In this document: piece after piece, positions 16,566 through 24,792 of the stretch
Layout: every line of letters begins with the position of its first letter
Numbering within the stretch: the stretch's first letter is position 1
DNA from: Nocardioidaceae bacterium UBA4001
GTDB lineage: Bacteria > Actinomycetota > Actinomycetes > Propionibacteriales > Nocardioidaceae
DNA: 64,000 nucleotides
Direction: 5' to 3'
NCBI GenBank assembly: GCA_002384855.1
Contig: DGBP01000013.1
Coordinates: 1-64,000 of the forward strand
Notes under the pieces: generated by a model
Database searches by the model: none
What the model was told of the DNA's origin: nothing
Seen by the model: the letters and a program-made list of their open reading frames with translations, nothing else
Translations under genes and position numbers: made by a program

Positions 16566-17522
16566 TCAGCCGACGAGCAACCAGGCCAGCGCGGCTGCGT
16601 ACGCGGCCACCAGGCCGAACCCGAGCGGACGCGGGAAGTGGCCGGTGCGACGTCCGGCCAGGAGCACCAGGGGCAGCAGCGCCGTGACCACGCCGACCAC
16701 CAGGACCGGGCTGCCGTCTCCCAGCCGCAACGGCTCGACCAGTCCGGCGAGGCCGAGCGAGACAGTGGCGTTGTAGGCGACCGAGCCCACCGCGCCGGCC
16801 AGGGCGACCTCGGTGACTCCGCGCCGGTGTGCGGCGATCACGAGGGCGATCATCTCGGCGCTCGTGGCCAGTGCGAGCACGGTGAGGCCGACGACCGACT
16901 CGGTGGCCCCGAATGCTCCCACGAGCCCCTCGGCACCGCGGACCGCGAGGAAACCGCCCGAGACCATCCCCACGAGCCCGAGAGCGACGAAGACCAGGGC
17001 CCGGGAGGTGCTCTCCTCCTCCTCGTCGCCGTCCTCCTCCTCGGCCAGCTCGGCGAGCTCCCCGAGCAGCGGCGGCTCCTTCTCCCTGCGCCAGACCCAG
17101 ACCACACCGGCCACATAGGCGACGAGGAGCAGGGTGCTCTCCGGTCGGCCGAGCGTGCCGTCCCACAGCAGGCCGACTGCGAGCGCTCCCGCGACGGCCG
17201 CCGCGGCGGCGTACTCCACCACCCGGCGGCCGACGGGCAGCGGTGCGAGGAGCGCGGCCAGCCCGACGGTGAGGGTGAGGATCACCAGGTTCGCGCCGAT
17301 CGCGTCACCCGCCGCGAGCTCGGGGTAACCCCGCGCCGAGGCGAGCATCGCGGTCACCGCCTCCTCCGGCTCGGCTCCGGCGAGCAGGATGCCGAGCGCG
17401 AGCACGCTCACGCCGAGGCGCGACGCGGCCTCGCCGATGTGCTCGGCGAAGGCCTCCGCTCCGCCGGTGAGCAGCGCCGCGCCAGCGAGGAGCACCAGCA
17501 GGTCGAGCAGGGTCCCGGTCAC
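16566..17522 (-). CDS. CaCA-type sodium/calcium exchanger family membrane protein
   Basis: 318 aa, about ten hydrophobic segments in two homologous halves. Each half carries an alpha-repeat-like motif: GVSVLALGILLAGAEPEEAVTAM near the N-terminus (acidic pair in the ion site) and VVGLTVLALATSAEMIALVI in the second half. A strongly acidic cytoplasmic loop (EEEDGDEEEE) separates the halves. Expected in the plasma membrane as a cation/Ca2+ antiporter; the ion is not established. GTG at 17522 is chosen because the hydrophobic N-terminal helix starts immediately. Same strand as mscR with 68 nt between. Confidence 0.78.
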   Translation of the reverse strand: MTGTLLDLLVLLAGAALLTGGAEAFAEHIGEAASRLGVSVLALGILLAGAEPEEAVTAMLASARGYPELAAGDAIGANLVILTLTVGLAALLAPLPVGRRVVEYAAAAAVAGALAVGLLWDGTLGRPESTLLLVAYVAGVVWVWRREKEPPLLGELAELAEEEDGDEEEESTSRALVFVALGLVGMVSGGFLAVRGAEGLVGAFGATESVVGLTVLALATSAEMIALVIAAHRRGVTEVALAGAVGSVAYNATVSLGLAGLVEPLRLGDGSPVLVVGVVTALLPLVLLAGRRTGHFPRPLGFGLVAAYAAALAWLLVG

Positions 17523-17637
17523 GTCCCCATTCTCGTGGATGCGGTTCTGCAACCTTGCACGCTCGTCTCGCGTCTTGGGTGCAGGATGCGGAGAGGATGT
17601 GACGCAGGTGCAGCTCGTGATCGAGACGGGGGCGGCG

Positions 17638-18183
17638 ATGGACCGTGGCGTTTCCTCCGCGCGGGTCGGACGCGACGAGGAGTTCGCGGAGTACATGGCT
17701 GCCCGCCAGCCGAGCCTCCTGCGGACGGCGTACCTGCTGACCGGTGACCGGCACACCGCCGAGGACCTGGTGCAGACCTCCCTGGCGAAGCTGTACCTGT
17801 CCTGGGACAAGGTGCAGAAACGGGAGATGATCGACGGCTACGTCCGACGGATCATGGTGAACGAGAACAACTCGCTGTGGCGCCGGGCCTGGAAGCGCAA
17901 GGAGGTCAGCACCGACGCGGTGCCCGACCGCGTGGGCGTGACCGACCGGCACGACGACGGGCAGCGGTCGGCGTTGTGGGACTTCGTCCAGACGCTGCCG
18001 CGCAAGCAACGTGCGGTGCTCGTGCTGAGGTACTACGAGGATCTCGGCGAGGCGGAGGTCGCCGACATCCTCGGTATCTCGGTGGGCACCGTGAAGTCGC
18101 AGTGCAGCCGTGCACTGGCCGCGCTGCGCGACCGGGTCCACACCCAGCCGATGCTGAGCCGTGAAGGAGATGGGGAGCGATGA
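17638..18183 (+). CDS. SigE-family ECF RNA polymerase sigma factor
   Basis: 181 aa from the ATG at 17638, which has GGGGG five nt upstream. Region 2: EFAEYMAARQPSLLRTAYLLTGD ... HTAEDLVQTSLAKLY. Region 4: LPRKQRAVLVLRYYEDLGEAEVADILGISVGTVKSQCSRAL. This is the actinobacterial SigE-like ECF type, usually encoded with a membrane partner. The stop overlaps the next start by 4 nt (ATGA), so the two are coupled. Regulon unknown. Confidence 0.88.
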   Translation: MDRGVSSARVGRDEEFAEYMAARQPSLLRTAYLLTGDRHTAEDLVQTSLAKLYLSWDKVQKREMIDGYVRRIMVNENNSLWRRAWKRKEVSTDAVPDRVGVTDRHDDGQRSALWDFVQTLPRKQRAVLVLRYYEDLGEAEVADILGISVGTVKSQCSRALAALRDRVHTQPMLSREGDGER

Positions 18184-19421
18184 GCTTCGACCCCGAGGAC
18201 CTGCTGGTCAAGGAGCTGCGCGAGCGTTCGGGAGACGTCGAGGGCGCCACGGTGTCCTTCCACGACGTGCGCCGGAGTGCCCACGGCATGAGGCGCAGGC
18301 GCAACGTCGTGAGCGGCGCCGTCGCCGCGGTGATGGCTGCCGTGGCCGTCCCGAGCGGCCTCGCGCTCACGGGCGCCTTCGACGACGACCGTCCCCCCGA
18401 GGGCTCGACGGTCGCCTCGAGCCCGACCGCGGCCACCCCCACCCCCGAGCCGACCCCACGTCCCGACGGCACCTTCGTGATGACGCTGGACGGACTGACC
18501 CGGGGCGAGGACGCCCAGGTGCCCTTCATCGACTACCCGAGGGCCGCTCTGGTGACTCCGGACGGGTCGATGGGACTGCCGGCCGTCTACCAGAAGATCA
18601 CCCGGTACGACGACGGCTGGCTGGCACTCGGCTACGAGGGCGACGGCGCGGAGATGCTCATGCTGGACGACGGCATGGAGGTCATCCGGTCCTTCCGGAG
18701 CGGGAGCACCTTCGTGGTCGATGACGACGGCAGCCAGGTCGTCTACGTGGAGATCGAGGACGACGGCTCCCAGACGCTGGTGAACGCCCCGGCGGACGGG
18801 CTCGACCCCCAGACGTGGTCGCTGCCGAAGTCCCCGGCGGTGGAGCCGATCGGCCTCGTGGACGAGGGAGCCGTCGTGTACGAGACGCTGGCTCCTGACG
18901 GCACCGTGACAGTGTCGCTGGCCTCGGCCGAGGGCGTCACCGAGCTCGAGGGGTTCGTGGCCGGCGCGGACGCCAGCAAGGTCACCGGCCTGGTCATCGG
19001 CCAGACCCGCTCGGACCTGGTCGACGGTTCCTGCTGGGGCGTGATGGACCCGGCTGCGAGCACGACCGAGATGGTCTGGGAGACCTGCGACTACTGGCTC
19101 AAGAGCTTCAGCCCCGACGGCGGCCTGATCGCTGCCACGGTCCCGGATGCCGACGGCATCGGCGCCCCGAGCCTGACGGTGCTCGACGCCGACACCCACG
19201 AGCAGCTCGTGGAGTTCTCGAACGACAGGCAGCACCAGTCCGCGCTCTTCCAGGGCACCTGGGAGGACGACGACAGTGTGCTCGGTATCGTGACCGAGGC
19301 ACCGACGTTCCAGGTCGTGCGGTTCGAGCTCGACGGCCGGGCCGTGGCCGCCTCCGACCCGGTCGAGGTCGACCCCCAGCACGACGACTTCCCCCTGTGG
19401 TTCGCCACCGACGCCTGGTGA
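18180..19421 (+). CDS. Membrane-anchored partner/putative anti-sigma factor of the SigE-like sigma
   Basis: 413 aa. A short cytoplasmic N-terminus (FDPEDLLVKELRERSGDVEG) carries a basic stretch (RRRRN), followed by a single transmembrane helix at about 42-64, a Thr/Pro linker, and a large extracytoplasmic beta-rich domain with spaced DDG/VDEG repeats that looks like a degenerate beta-propeller. No zinc-anti-sigma HxxxCxxC is visible. Its coupling to the sigma gene argues for a regulatory role, with the outer domain as sensor (inference). Confidence 0.65.
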   Translation: MSFDPEDLLVKELRERSGDVEGATVSFHDVRRSAHGMRRRRNVVSGAVAAVMAAVAVPSGLALTGAFDDDRPPEGSTVASSPTAATPTPEPTPRPDGTFVMTLDGLTRGEDAQVPFIDYPRAALVTPDGSMGLPAVYQKITRYDDGWLALGYEGDGAEMLMLDDGMEVIRSFRSGSTFVVDDDGSQVVYVEIEDDGSQTLVNAPADGLDPQTWSLPKSPAVEPIGLVDEGAVVYETLAPDGTVTVSLASAEGVTELEGFVAGADASKVTGLVIGQTRSDLVDGSCWGVMDPAASTTEMVWETCDYWLKSFSPDGGLIAATVPDADGIGAPSLTVLDADTHEQLVEFSNDRQHQSALFQGTWEDDDSVLGIVTEAPTFQVVRFELDGRAVAASDPVEVDPQHDDFPLWFATDAW

Positions 19422-19448
19422 CCCCCGGCCCACGGACCTCCCAGCACG

Positions 19449-19480
19449 TGCCGGTCACGCCACGATGGTCGTGACCGGCA
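19449..19480 (+). terminator. convergent terminator hairpin
   Basis: TGCCGGTCACG (19449-19459) pairs perfectly with CGTGACCGGCA (19470-19480). It begins 27 nt after the anti-sigma gene and runs into the last codons of tsaD on the opposite strand. Confidence 0.45.
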
Positions 19481-20507
19481 TGCTGCTGTCCGCGGGGAGG
19501 TCCAGGGACGACGCATCCCGCCCGCGGGCGACCAGCTCCGAGCCGAGAGCGGCCACCATGGCCCCGTTGTCGGTGCACAGCCCCGGGCGTGGCACCCGGA
19601 CCCGGATGCCCTTCGCGGTCGCGCGCTCCTCGGTGAGGACACGCAGCCGCGAGTTCGCCGCGACGCCGCCGCCGATGAGGATGTCGTCGATGCCCTGGGT
19701 GACGGCGGCGTCGACGGCCTTGCGGCTGAGCACGTCGACCACGGCCTCCTGGAAGGACGCCGCGACGTCGTTCACCGGCACGGTCTCGCCCGCGCGCTCC
19801 TTCGCCTCGACCCAGCGGGCCACCGCGGTCTTGAGCCCCGAGAAGGAGAAGTCGAAGCGATGCCGCTGGAGGTCGCGGCCCGAGGTGAGCCCGCGCGGGA
19901 AGTCGATCGCGACCGAGCTGCCCGACCGCGCGGCCCTGTCGATGTGCGGCCCACCGGGGAAGGGCAGCCCCAGAAGCCGCGCCACCTTGTCGAAGGCCTC
20001 CCCCGCCGCGTCGTCGATCGACGCACCGAGGGGGTCCACCCCGGAGGTGACGTCGTCGACCCGCAGCAGGGAGGAGTGACCGCCGCTGACCAGCAGCGCG
20101 ACGCAGGGCTCGGGCAGGGGCCCGTGCTCGAGCTGGTCGACGGCGACGTGCGCGGCGAGGTGGTTCACGCCGTAGATCGGCTTGCCCAGACCCACGGCGA
20201 GGGCCTTGGCGGCGGCCACCCCCACCAGCAGCGCGCCGGCGAGGCCGGGCCCGCTGGTGACGGCGATCGCGTCGACGTCGGCGAGCCTCACGCCGGCGGT
20301 GTCGCAGGCGCTCTCGATGGTGGGGACCATCGCCTCGAGGTGCGCGCGGGAGGCCACCTCGGGCACGACGCCGCCGAACCGGGCGTGCTCCTCCATGCTC
20401 GACGCGACCGCGTCGGCGAGCAGGGTGTGCCCGCGCACGATCCCGACGCCGGTCTCGTCGCAGGAGGTCTCGACCCCGAGCACGAGGGGTCCGTCGGAGC
20501 TCACCAT
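19455..20507 (-). CDS. tsaD: tRNA N6-adenosine threonylcarbamoyltransferase TsaD
   Basis: Transfers the threonylcarbamoyl group to A37 of ANN-decoding tRNAs, with TsaB and TsaE. 350 aa. ASKHA fold: VLGVETSCDETGVGIV at the N-terminus, metal-binding NHLAAH, VSGGHSSLL, and a C-terminal GIDDILIGGGVAANSRLR. The ATG at 20507 is preferred; it is 4 nt after the rimI stop with a GAGAGGATAGGGA purine stretch upstream. Last gene of a minus-strand t6A/cell-wall run. Confidence 0.96.
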   Translation of the reverse strand: MVSSDGPLVLGVETSCDETGVGIVRGHTLLADAVASSMEEHARFGGVVPEVASRAHLEAMVPTIESACDTAGVRLADVDAIAVTSGPGLAGALLVGVAAAKALAVGLGKPIYGVNHLAAHVAVDQLEHGPLPEPCVALLVSGGHSSLLRVDDVTSGVDPLGASIDDAAGEAFDKVARLLGLPFPGGPHIDRAARSGSSVAIDFPRGLTSGRDLQRHRFDFSFSGLKTAVARWVEAKERAGETVPVNDVAASFQEAVVDVLSRKAVDAAVTQGIDDILIGGGVAANSRLRVLTEERATAKGIRVRVPRPGLCTDNGAMVAALGSELVARGRDASSLDLPADSSMPVTTIVA

Positions 20508-20511
20508 GTCC

Positions 20512-20979
20512 CTATCCTCTCCCCTCACCCGTGACCAGCCGGCACCGGCGCTGCATCACCACGGCGTCGGAGCCGTCGCGGTAGTAGCGGCGCCGCCGGC
20601 CGATCTCCTCGAAGCCCTCGGCCGTGTAGAAGGCGAGCGCCGCGTCGTTCGCCGCGCTCACCTCGAGCAGCATCCGCCCGCCCCCGCCCCCGCCCCCGGC
20701 CGCCTCGGTCGTCAGCGCGTCGAGCAGGGCCCGGGCCAGGCCCCGTCTGCGCTGGTCCGACCGCACCGCGATCCGCTGGAGGTCGACCACGTCGCCCGAG
20801 GACGCGGTGACGGCGTAGCCCACGAGCTCGTCGGCCTCGACCGCCACCACGGCACGCCGCCCCGGAGCGGTCAGCTCCTCGAGCACCGAGCCCTCCGACC
20901 AGGCGTCGACGCCGAACGTCACCCGCTCCAGCGCGGCCACCGCGGGCGCGTCGGCTGCGGTGGCGACGCGCAGGGTCAC
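20512..20979 (-). CDS. rimI: Ribosomal-protein S18-type alanine N-acetyltransferase RimI
   Basis: 155-aa GNAT enzyme. Core signatures: VVDLQRIAVRSDQRRRGLARALL (acetyl-CoA loop) and LEVSAANDAALAFYTAEGFEEIGRRRRYY, characteristic of RimI. A run of seven glycines interrupts the region after the acetyl-CoA loop, unusual for the family but in a surface loop position. The GTG start overlaps the tsaB stop by 4 nt. RimI is commonly embedded between tsaB and tsaD; its in vivo target need not be S18. Confidence 0.9.
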   Translation of the reverse strand: MTLRVATAADAPAVAALERVTFGVDAWSEGSVLEELTAPGRRAVVAVEADELVGYAVTASSGDVVDLQRIAVRSDQRRRGLARALLDALTTEAAGGGGGGGRMLLEVSAANDAALAFYTAEGFEEIGRRRRYYRDGSDAVVMQRRCRLVTGEGRG

Positions 20980-21614
20980 GAGACCGGCTTGGGCTTGTGC
21001 GGCGCGGCGGCGTCGGGGCGCCGAAGGTACATCGGCTCCGGGTCGACGAGCTCGGCCCGCTCCTGGGCGACGACCCGCGCGAGCACGGCGGCGCTCGGGT
21101 TCTCGGGGCCGCGGCCGTCGGGGAACGCGTCCGGGTAGAGCACCGCGCCGCGACCCACGACGGGCCCGTCGGTGGCGACGGTGGCCGGCTTCACCACGTC
21201 GGGCCCCTCGAGGCGCCTGCCGTCGGCGTCGTACGACGCCCAGTACACCTCCTTGCGACGGGCATCGGTGGCGACGTGGAACGGGCCGGTGACCGTGCGC
21301 GCGTCGACGGCGTCCACGGCGAGCACGTCGAGCGTGCACACGCCGTACACCGGGATCTCCAGCACGGCGGCGAGCGTCCGGGCCGTCACGAGGCCGACCC
21401 GCAGGCCGGTGAACGGCCCCGGCCCGACCCCAACGGCGAGGGCGGTGAGGTCCTGCCGGACGACGCCGGCGTCGCGGAGCACGCCGTCGATGCCCGGGGC
21501 GAGCAGCTCGCCGTGGCGCATGGCGTCCACCGTGGTCCGCTCGGCGACGACCCGCTCACCGTCCCACAGCGCGACGGTGACGGCGGGAGTGGCAGTGTCG
21601 AAGGCGAGCAGCAC
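20976..21614 (-). CDS. tsaB: t6A biosynthesis protein TsaB
   Basis: 212 aa, ASKHA-fold scaffold subunit of the threonylcarbamoyl transferase complex. LLAFDTATPAVTVAL at the N-terminus and the family block VGVGPGPFTGLRVGLVTARTLA. GTG start, 9 nt after the tsaE-domain gene. Sits between tsaE and rimI-tsaD, so all three dedicated t6A subunits are contiguous. Confidence 0.94.
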   Translation of the reverse strand: MLLAFDTATPAVTVALWDGERVVAERTTVDAMRHGELLAPGIDGVLRDAGVVRQDLTALAVGVGPGPFTGLRVGLVTARTLAAVLEIPVYGVCTLDVLAVDAVDARTVTGPFHVATDARRKEVYWASYDADGRRLEGPDVVKPATVATDGPVVGRGAVLYPDAFPDGRGPENPSAAVLARVVAQERAELVDPEPMYLRRPDAAAPHKPKPVS

Positions 21615-21623
21615 GAGTCGAGG

Positions 21624-22571
21624 TTACGCGAGGGCCTGGTGCAGCCCGGCACCGATCCAGCGGGCGCCGACGGGAATGAACCGGACGTGCCGCACGTCGT
21701 CCTCCCCGGTCGGGTCTCCCCCGACGGTGCGGGTGATCGAGACCTCCAGGCGCGTCTCGGCCAGCCCCTCGGCGACGCCTTCGCCCCACTCGACGACCGT
21801 GACCGCCTCGTCGAGCGAGGTGTCGAGGTCGAGGTCGTCGAGCTCCTCGATGCCACCCAGGCGGTAGGCGTCGACGTGCACGAGCGCCGGGCCGTCGGCG
21901 AGCGAGGGGTGCACCCGCGAGATCACGAACGTCGGCGAGGTGATCGCGCCGCGGACGCCCAGCCCCTCGCCGAGGCCCTGGGTGAAGGTGGTCTTCCCCG
22001 CCCCGAGGTCACCGCTGAGGATCAGCAGGTCCCCGGCGCGGAGGACGGACGCCAGTCGCTTGCCGAGCTGCCGGGTGTCGTCCGCGGTGGCTGCCTCGAC
22101 GTGGACGGGGAGGGCCTTGGCCAGGGTGAGCCAGGTGCCCTCGCGCTGCAGCTCGTCGTAGCCGAGGTGGCCCCAGAAGTCCACGGTCGCCGGCAGCTCG
22201 GCACGCGCGGCGAGCACCGTCCCGTCGTACCCCTCCTCCTCGGCGACGCGCTCGGCGGCACCCACCAGCGCACCCGCGACGCCGGAGCCCTGCGCGTGCG
22301 GGTCGACCGAGACCCGTCGCATGCGCAGCAGGTGGCCGGCGGGCTCGAGCAGCATCGCCCCCACCGGCACCGAGCCGCTGACGGCCAGCAGGCCCCGGTG
22401 CTCGGCGAGGGTGGCTGCCACCGACTCGACGGTCTCGTCCGTGGCGGTCGAGGGCGGGTCCAGGACGGGGCGGGCACCGAAGGCGGCGTGCACGACCGTG
22501 ACGACGTCGGCGGCGCGCTCGGGGCCGACCCGGTGCACGACCACGGGGGCGGGAGGACCGGTCTCGCTCAT
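21624..22571 (-). CDS. tsaE: GNAT acetyltransferase-TsaE fusion
   Basis: 315 aa, two domains. Residues about 1-150 are a GNAT acetyltransferase (MRRVSVDPHAQGSGVAGALV acetyl-CoA loop near 84-103; DFWGHLGYDELQREG at the end). Residues about 157-315 are TsaE, the ATPase of the t6A complex: Walker A GDLGAGKT (187-194), TSPTFVISRVH, VHVDAYRL (231-238) and EWGEG (261-265). TsaE alone is typically about 150 aa, so the fusion doubles its size. The ATG at 22571 overlaps the preceding hydrolase stop (ATGA). What the GNAT half acetylates is unknown; note that rimI is three genes downstream. Confidence 0.9.
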   Translation of the reverse strand: MSETGPPAPVVVHRVGPERAADVVTVVHAAFGARPVLDPPSTATDETVESVAATLAEHRGLLAVSGSVPVGAMLLEPAGHLLRMRRVSVDPHAQGSGVAGALVGAAERVAEEEGYDGTVLAARAELPATVDFWGHLGYDELQREGTWLTLAKALPVHVEAATADDTRQLGKRLASVLRAGDLLILSGDLGAGKTTFTQGLGEGLGVRGAITSPTFVISRVHPSLADGPALVHVDAYRLGGIEELDDLDLDTSLDEAVTVVEWGEGVAEGLAETRLEVSITRTVGGDPTGEDDVRHVRFIPVGARWIGAGLHQALA

Positions 22572-23623
22572 GCGTCTCCTCGGGCGGCGACCTTGCCGAG
22601 CATCCGCTCGAGGGCGGTGTTGACCTGCTCGCTGCGCTCGAGCATCACCATGTGTCCCGCCTGGGGGATCTCGACGAGCTGGGCGCCCTTGATCCGCGAG
22701 GCCATCTTGCGGCTGTGGCCGATCGAGGTGAGCACGTCGTCGGTCGCCCCGACGATCAGGGTGGGCACGTGCTCGAAGGCGTAGAGCACTTCGTACTTGT
22801 CGAGCTCGTCGAAGTTCGGGAAGAACTCCGCGATCACCTCGAACGGCGTCTGCGCGAGCATCTCGTCGACGAACTCGATGTAGGGCGTCGGCACCTCGGA
22901 GCCGAAGGCCATCTTGCTCGTGACGAGGAAGCCGATGTCGGAGCCGGTGCGGCGGGCGCCGTCGACCAGACCCGGAGCCCGCGCCAGCAGCGCCATCGCG
23001 CGCGGCGTCACCTGGCGCATCAGCCGGTCGGGGAGGTAGGGGTTGAGCACCCGGTGCGTCTTCAGGCCCCCCGCGGTGGTGGCCAGGAGGGCGACACCGA
23101 CGACCCGGTCGCCGAACATCTCGGGGTGGCTCTCGGCCAGCGACATCACGGTCATGCCGCCCATGGAGTGGCCCACGAGCACCACCTTGTCGTCGGGCGC
23201 GAGCTGGTCGAGGACCGAACGAAGGTCGTGGCCGAGCTGGTCGATCGTGGCGTTGCCGACCGGCGAGCGCTCGGACCGGCCGTGGGAGCGCAGGTCGTAG
23301 AACACCATCCTGCGACGGCCCCGGAAGTGCAGCCTCTGGAAGTGCCAGCAGTCGAGGTTGAGGGCGTAGCCGTGCACGAACACCAGCGTCGGCTGGTCGG
23401 TGGGCGCCTCGGGCTCGTCCACCTCCGCGTGCAGGCGGATCCCGTCGAGCGTCGTCACGTGGACCGGCTCGGAGCGGAGGCTTCCGAAGGGGTCGCGGCT
23501 GGTGGACCCCTCCCGTCGGCGACGTACCTGCCGACGGCTGGCCAGGGCGGCGGCGACGCCACCTGCCACGACCGTGCCGGTGGCTGCGGCTGCCACGCCG
23601 AGCAGCGTCCGCCGACCGTTCAT
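22568..23623 (-). CDS. Alpha/beta-fold hydrolase, membrane-anchored
   Basis: 351 aa. A hydrophobic N-terminal segment (LLGVAAAATGTVVAGGVAAAL) acts as a signal anchor, then an alpha/beta hydrolase: oxyanion VFVHGYALN, nucleophile elbow GHSMGG, acid region VGATDDVLT and catalytic His in QAGHMVML. Located between alr and the tsaE fusion with 4-nt overlaps at both ends, the usual actinobacterial position for this family. Substrate unknown. Confidence 0.85.
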   Translation of the reverse strand: MNGRRTLLGVAAAATGTVVAGGVAAALASRRQVRRRREGSTSRDPFGSLRSEPVHVTTLDGIRLHAEVDEPEAPTDQPTLVFVHGYALNLDCWHFQRLHFRGRRRMVFYDLRSHGRSERSPVGNATIDQLGHDLRSVLDQLAPDDKVVLVGHSMGGMTVMSLAESHPEMFGDRVVGVALLATTAGGLKTHRVLNPYLPDRLMRQVTPRAMALLARAPGLVDGARRTGSDIGFLVTSKMAFGSEVPTPYIEFVDEMLAQTPFEVIAEFFPNFDELDKYEVLYAFEHVPTLIVGATDDVLTSIGHSRKMASRIKGAQLVEIPQAGHMVMLERSEQVNTALERMLGKVAARGDA

Positions 23624-24771
23624 GCGCCCTCCCCGGTGTACCTGCGCTGCATGCGTCCTCCGATGCGGGTGACGATCTCGTAGCTGATGGTGCCGCAGGC
23701 GTCCGCCCAGTCCTGGGCGGTGGGCCCGCCGTCGCGGCCGGTCCCGAACAGCACCACCGGGTCGCCCGGCGAGGCCTCGGCGTCGCCGAGGTCGAGCACG
23801 AACTGGTCCATGCAGACCCGTCCGGCGATCCGGCGGACCTGGTCGGCCGCAAGGACGGGGGCCGTCGAGGAGCCGTGCCGGGGGATGCCGTCGCCGTAGC
23901 CCACCGGCACGACACCGACGGTGGTGTCGTGCGGGGTGACGTACATGTGGCCGTAGGAGACCCCCGACCCTGCGCGCACGCCCTTGACCACCGCGAGGCG
24001 GGACCTCGCGGTCATCGCGGGCACCAGTCCCAGCTCCTCGGCCGAGGAGACCTCCGGCATCGGCGTGAGGCCGTAGCAGGCGATCCCGCAGCGGACGGCG
24101 TCGAACCACGACGACGGCCGGCTCAGGGTTGCCGCGGAGTTCGCCAGGTGCCGGATCTCCGGCGTGAGGCCCGAGCGCTCCGCGAGGTCGACCGCCCAGC
24201 GGAAGACCTGCTCCTGGGCGTCGTTCGCCGGGTGCCCCGGCTCGTCGCTGCAGGCGAAGTGCGACCAGACCCCGGTGACCCGCACCTGCCCCGAGCGCTC
24301 GGCCTCGGCCGCGGCCGACACGAGATCGGGCCAGGCCTCCTCGGTCGAGCCGCCGCGAGCCAGGCCGGTGTCGATCTTCAGCTGCACCCGAGCGGTGCGG
24401 CCCACCGCGCGTGCGGCCTCGCGGATCTCCGCGAGCTCCTCGACGGTGTAGGCCGTGACGTCGACGTCCCGCTCGACGGCCGGCCGATAGTCCTCACCGG
24501 GCACCGCGAGCCAGCACAGCACCGGGCCGGTGTCGCCGGCCTCGCGCAGGGCGAGCGCCTCCTCGAGCACCGCGACGCCGAGCCAGTCGGCCCCGGCCTC
24601 CCGGGCCGCCCGTGCGACGGGGAGCATGCCGTGCCCGTAGCCGTCGGCCTTCACCACCGCGATCAGGGCCCTGCCCCCGACACGCTCCTTCAGCGCGCGG
24701 ACGTTGTGTCTCACCGCGTCGAGGTCCACGACGATCTCCGCGCGGGGCGGCGTCGGGGCGGTGGTGGTCAT
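23620..24771 (-). CDS. alr: Alanine racemase
   Basis: PLP-dependent interconversion of L- and D-alanine for peptidoglycan. 383 aa. PLP lysine in AVVKADGYGHG near residue 42, second catalytic Tyr in GVSYGHMY, and C-terminal GRVCMDQFVLDLG. Overlaps the downstream hydrolase by 4 nt; 21 nt after the nnr gene. Confidence 0.96.
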   Translation of the reverse strand: MTTTAPTPPRAEIVVDLDAVRHNVRALKERVGGRALIAVVKADGYGHGMLPVARAAREAGADWLGVAVLEEALALREAGDTGPVLCWLAVPGEDYRPAVERDVDVTAYTVEELAEIREAARAVGRTARVQLKIDTGLARGGSTEEAWPDLVSAAAEAERSGQVRVTGVWSHFACSDEPGHPANDAQEQVFRWAVDLAERSGLTPEIRHLANSAATLSRPSSWFDAVRCGIACYGLTPMPEVSSAEELGLVPAMTARSRLAVVKGVRAGSGVSYGHMYVTPHDTTVGVVPVGYGDGIPRHGSSTAPVLAADQVRRIAGRVCMDQFVLDLGDAEASPGDPVVLFGTGRDGGPTAQDWADACGTISYEIVTRIGGRMQRRYTGEGA

Positions 24772-24792
24772 GGCAGGACAATCTTCCCACCC

